This document shows, piece by piece, positions 60,734 through 64,000 of a DNA stretch of 64,000 nt. The stretch comes from Edwardsiella anguillarum ET080813. Its GTDB lineage: Bacteria; Pseudomonadota; Gammaproteobacteria; Enterobacterales; Enterobacteriaceae. Under the pieces are notes generated by a model. The model was not told the origin of the DNA, searched no databases, and saw only the letters and a list, made by a program, of their open reading frames with translations. The position numbers and the translations under genes are program-made. Position 1 is the first letter of the stretch; every line of letters starts with the position of its first letter. The stretch lies in assembly GCF_000264765.2 (NCBI RefSeq), contig NZ_CP006664.1:3100001-3164000 (forward strand), given 5' to 3'.

Positions 60734-61666
60734 TCAGCGTGCGCCGTCCTGCGGCGTCAGCGACTCCAGCTTTCCCTCCCGAGCGCGCGCATCGCGCGAG
60801 ATCAGCACCACCGAGGCGATGATCAGCAGCGTCCCCAGCCAGTCCAGCGTGCCAAAGGTGATCCCCAGCAGCAGCAGCGACAGCAGTGCGCTGCACAGCG
60901 GCTCGGCGCAGCTGAGAATACCGGCCTTGGCACCGCCGATGATTTGCGCCCCCTTCAGATACAGGCTAAAGGTCAGCGCCGTACCGATGATGATCAGGTA
61001 GAAGGCGGCCAGCAGGGTGGCGTTGTCCATCCGTACCTGCGCGGTTTCGTCGGCGAAGAAGGGCATCAGCATCAGGCCACCCAGCAGCATGCTCCAGCCG
61101 ACGATCGGCAGGGTGCCAAAGCGGGCGATCAGGCCGGCAGGGTAGGTGGTATAGAAGGCGGAGGCAAAGGCGGAGGCGATCCCCCAGAACAGCGCGGCAC
61201 GCGAGATCGAGAGCGACGTCGGATCACCGTGGGTCACCAGTAAAAAGGTGCCCCCCAGCGAGGTGCCGATGGCCAGCATTACCGGTAGCCCCGGGCGCTG
61301 GCGCCTGACCGCGGCAAACCAGGCCACGATAATGGTCGGCGACAGAAACTGCAGAATGGTGGCGGTGGCGGCGTTGGAGCGCTCGATGGTCATCAGAAAG
61401 GTCAGCTGCACCATGATGGCGCCCAGCAGGGTGAACCAGAGCAGGCTGACAATCTCCCGGCGCCCTCGCAGCGGCGCGAACACCCGGTCGCCGTTTAGAA
61501 AAGAGACCACCAGCAGGATCACCCCGGAAAAGGTGAGGCGAAACATGGTCAGCCATTGGGCGGAAAGCCCGGTTTTTTGCAAAATATACTGTGCGCAGAC
61601 GCCGGAGCTGCCCCACAGCGCGGCGGCGACCAGCACATATCCCATTCCCTGACGCAGACTTCCCAT
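60734..61666 (-). CDS. EamA-family (DMT) transporter
   Basis: A 310-residue inner-membrane protein with ten hydrophobic segments in two EamA repeats. The first begins [20 protein letters not shown] with [20 protein letters not shown]; the second contains [21 protein letters not shown] and [22 protein letters not shown]. The substrate is unknown; relatives export amino acids or metabolites. The C-terminus is a polar tail. It is inserted between udk and dcd, which are adjacent in E. coli. The base composition is like the core genes. Confidence 0.85.
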   Translation of the reverse strand: MGSLRQGMGYVLVAAALWGSSGVCAQYILQKTGLSAQWLTMFRLTFSGVILLVVSFLNGDRVFAPLRGRREIVSLLWFTLLGAIMVQLTFLMTIERSNAATATILQFLSPTIIVAWFAAVRRQRPGLPVMLAIGTSLGGTFLLVTHGDPTSLSISRAALFWGIASAFASAFYTTYPAGLIARFGTLPIVGWSMLLGGLMLMPFFADETAQVRMDNATLLAAFYLIIIGTALTFSLYLKGAQIIGGAKAGILSCAEPLCSALLSLLLLGITFGTLDWLGTLLIIASVVLISRDARAREGKLESLTPQDGAR

Positions 61667-61874
61667 CGCACGCTCCCTGTATGCGTTGCCATATCCGCCA
61701 TGATGTTAATGGTTTATCCCACGACGGCAAAGCCCATAGCGCGATTTTTTACGTCGCATCCCCGGGCGTAAAGAGGGGCAATGTCTCTGAATCATTTCGG
61801 AAAAAGAGGGGGATCGGGTAAGATATTCGCATCTGCAGCCGTGCTGCGTGGCGATGAGACGGAGAAGAACTACC

Positions 61875-62456
61875 ATGAGACTGTGTGACCGCGATATAGA
61901 GGCATGGCTGGATGACGGCAGGCTGAGCATTACCCCGCGTCCGCCTCAGGAACGCATTAGCGGCGCCACCGTGGACGTGCGTCTGGGGAACCGGTTTCGC
62001 GTCTTTCAGGGGCACACGGCGGCCTATATCGATCTGAGCGGCCCCAAGCAAGAAGTTGCCGAGGCCCTGGAGCGGGTGATGAGCGATGAGATCCAGCTGG
62101 GGGAGGATGAGGCCTTTTTCCTGCACCCGGGCGAGCTGGCGCTGGCCGTCACCTATGAATCCGTCACGCTGCCGGACGATCTGGTCGGCTGGCTGGACGG
62201 CCGCTCCTCGCTGGCGCGCCTGGGGCTGATGGTTCACGTCACGGCCCATCGCATCGATCCCGGCTGGCAGGGCTGCATCGTGCTGGAGTTTTTTAACTCC
62301 GGCAAGCTGCCGCTGGCGCTGCGCCCGGGGATGTTGATTGGTGCACTGAGCTTTGAACCGCTTTCCGCTCCGGCGGCGCGTCCCTATAATCGCCGGGAGG
62401 ATGCCAAGTACAAAGGGCAACAGGGCGCGGTAGCCAGCCGGATCGATAAAGACTGA
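61875..62456 (+). CDS. dcd: dCTP deaminase
   Basis: Converts dCTP to dUTP, the main source of dUMP for thymidylate synthesis in enteric bacteria. With the ATG at 61875 ([18 protein letters not shown] upstream) the protein has 193 residues, the same as E. coli. The active-site segments are [38 protein letters not shown] and [17 protein letters not shown] nine-codon upstream extension is not family-like. asmA follows 38 bases downstream, as in E. coli. Confidence 0.97.
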
Positions 62457-62494
62457 GCCGCCGACCGTAACGGACGGCCAAGACGGAGGATGGC

Positions 62495-64000
62495 ATGAGA
62501 CGACTTCTCACCACATTAATGATCCTGCTGGTGGTGGTGACGGCGGGCATCAGCGCGCTGCTGCTGTTGATCAATCCCAATGACTTTCGGGCCTATATGA
62601 TCAAGCAGGTACAGCAGCGTACCGGCTACGCGCTGACGCTGGACGGCGATCTGCGCTGGCGCGTCTGGCCGCAGCTGAGCATCCTCTCCGATCGTATGTC
62701 GCTGCGCGCAGACGGGGCCGCCCAGCCGGTGATCGCGGCTGACAACATGCGTCTCGACGTGCGTCTGTGGCCGCTGCTCTCGCATCAGCTGGAGGTGCGC
62801 CGGGTGATGCTGAAGGGGGCGGTGATCCGCCTAACGCCGGACAGCGAGCCGGCGCCGCTGCCGAATGCGCCCCGTTCGCCGGCGGTGCGCAGCGAACCCA
62901 TCAGCGATATGGCATGGCGTTTGAACATTCATCAGGTGAAGGTCGAGGATAGCCTGGTGATCTGGCAGGCGCCCGACGGAGAGCCGATCAACCTGCGCGA
63001 TATTGAGCTGAATATCCAGCAGGATGAGACCCGTCATGCCAGCGTCGACTTTTCCAGCCGTATCAACCGCGATCAGCGCGATCTGCAGCTTAGCCTGCAG
63101 GCGGACGTCGATCTGAGCCGCTATCCCCAGCAGTATCGGGCACGGATTGACCATCTGGAGTACCGCTACAGCGGCGCAGGACTACCGTCGGCGGGGATTG
63201 CCGGGCAGGGCAGCATGATCCTGGGCTACAGCGCATCGCCGGCCGCCGTTACCCTGAGCGATCTGAGGCTGAGCGCTAATGACAGCCAGCTGCGCGGCGA
63301 AATCCAGGGGACGCTGGCCGCCATCCCCGAGTACCGGGTAACGCTGCAGGCGGATAACCTGGACTGGGACAGCCTAAGCGGCTGGCAGGCGCAAAGCGCG
63401 GATACCGCCCACGCCGATGCCGGCAATACGCCGCCGCCGCCGCCGGTGGTGTCGCAGGTGGCGCCGCCGGAGAGCAGCGACGAGATGGCATTTCTGCGTG
63501 ATTTTAGCGCCTGGCTGAATATCCAGGCTATGCATGCGACCTACCACGGCATGGCCATAGAGGCGTTTTCCCTGCAGGCCAACAACCGTCAGGGGATGGG
63601 AACGCTGGAGAGCCTGAGCGGTCGCCTGGGAGCGGGGGACTTCGCCATCAGCGGCACGCTGCAAAGCCGGCCGAACCAGGCGGTACAGGTTACGCTTGAC
63701 CCCCGGCTGCGTCAGCTGAGCCTGGAGCCGCTGCTCAAGTCGCTGGCGCTGCCGCCGTTTATCGACGGCTCACTGTCGCTCAGCGGTCATCTGCAGGGCG
63801 AGGGGCTTTCCATTTCCAGCCTGCAGCGGCGCTGGCAGGGCTCTCTCTCCTTGGCGATAGATAATGCCCGGCTGGAGGGAATGAACATCGCCCAGATGAT
63901 CCAGCAGGCCGTGGTGCGCGATCGGCGCGATGTACAGGCTGGGGAGAGCGTGGACACCTTTACCACCTTCCAGAGCCTGAAGGCGGAGGCGGCGCTGCGC
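62495..64000 (+). CDS. asmA: AsmA-family outer-membrane assembly protein, N-terminal 502 codons (partial)
   Basis: Starts at the ATG at 62495 with GGAGG nine bases upstream and stays open to the window edge (502 of about 610 codons). One N-terminal membrane segment (about residues 4-26, LLTTLMILLVVVTAGISALLL) is followed by FRAYMIKQVQQRTGYALTLDGDLRWRVWPQL, typical of AsmA, and a long beta-rich periplasmic region. A proline-rich linker (PPPPPVVSQVAPPESS) lies near residue 312. AsmA-like proteins are bridge-type lipid-transport or envelope-assembly factors; E. coli asmA mutations suppress outer-membrane protein assembly defects. It likely forms an operon with dcd. Confidence 0.95.
   Translation, partial: MRRLLTTLMILLVVVTAGISALLLLINPNDFRAYMIKQVQQRTGYALTLDGDLRWRVWPQLSILSDRMSLRADGAAQPVIAADNMRLDVRLWPLLSHQLEVRRVMLKGAVIRLTPDSEPAPLPNAPRSPAVRSEPISDMAWRLNIHQVKVEDSLVIWQAPDGEPINLRDIELNIQQDETRHASVDFSSRINRDQRDLQLSLQADVDLSRYPQQYRARIDHLEYRYSGAGLPSAGIAGQGSMILGYSASPAAVTLSDLRLSANDSQLRGEIQGTLAAIPEYRVTLQADNLDWDSLSGWQAQSADTAHADAGNTPPPPPVVSQVAPPESSDEMAFLRDFSAWLNIQAMHATYHGMAIEAFSLQANNRQGMGTLESLSGRLGAGDFAISGTLQSRPNQAVQVTLDPRLRQLSLEPLLKSLALPPFIDGSLSLSGHLQGEGLSISSLQRRWQGSLSLAIDNARLEGMNIAQMIQQAVVRDRRDVQAGESVDTFTTFQSLKAEAALR

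Overview
The window is chromosomal DNA from a gammaproteobacterium of the order Enterobacterales. Nearly every core gene has an obvious E. coli counterpart of almost the same length: crr-ptsI-ptsH-cysK-cysZ-zipA-ligA, gltX, nupC/mntH, glk, opgGH, moeAB, folE-yeiB, yohJK-cdd-sanA, sbcB, yeeA, nfo-yeiH-yeiE-lysP, metG/mrp, udk, dcd, asmA. Sequence divergence, GC-rich core DNA and a shuffled order of otherwise conserved blocks point to a deep-branching genus. An Edwardsiella-like (Hafniaceae) genome is my best guess, an inference from protein resemblance only.

Layout. 1-9.3 kb: the tail of yfeX, the PTS operon (minus strand), cysteine synthase with the sulfate permease cysZ, then zipA-ligA and an unrecognised tail-anchored protein. 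9.4-13.1 kb: two enlarged tRNA operons flank gltX, six tRNA-Val plus one tRNA-Lys (minus) and four tRNA-Ala (plus), each with a recognisable GC-discriminator promoter. A heptamer tandem repeat of about 18 units follows the Ala operon. 13.4-23.6 kb: nucleoside and manganese transport, glucokinase, the acidic protein MsyB, a DsrE-like protein and the osmoregulated periplasmic glucan operon opgGH. 23.7-25.4 kb: an AT-rich island with a frameshifted glycosyltransferase (GT9) and a truncated LacI-type regulator. 25.6-41.3 kb: molybdopterin activation (moeAB), folate/pterin synthesis (folE), an EAL-domain membrane protein, SanA, malic enzyme, cytidine deaminase, YohJK, RarD and exonuclease I. 41.3-44 kb: a second AT-rich island with an acyltransferase-3 protein and about 1 kb without a convincing gene. 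44-50.3 kb: yeeA, then one open frame joining a complete DinG helicase to a complete Wzz/FepE chain-length regulator, followed by an AT-rich GT2 glycosyltransferase. 50.3-64 kb: nfo, yeiH, a small membrane protein, a universal stress protein, yeiE, lysP, metG, mrp, udk, a DMT transporter, dcd and the start of asmA, which runs off the window.

The housekeeping part covers sugar uptake and its first phosphorylation, sulfur assimilation, pyrimidine/nucleoside salvage (nupC, cdd, udk, dcd), DNA repair (ligA, dinG, sbcB, nfo) and translation (gltX, metG, tRNAs). The accessory part is mostly surface-polysaccharide related: GT9, acyltransferase, FepE-like regulator and GT2. It lies in AT-rich segments between core genes, so it was probably acquired or is turning over.

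The most notable observations are the dinG-fepE continuous frame, the dinucleotide-tract frameshift in the GT9 gene, the expanded tRNA-Val array with a compensatory stem change, the heptamer array, a twice-repeated TGTC-N10-GACA element upstream of opgG, and the unrecognised tail-anchored protein behind ligA. No CRISPR array, prophage, intact insertion sequence or clearly new multi-gene system was seen.
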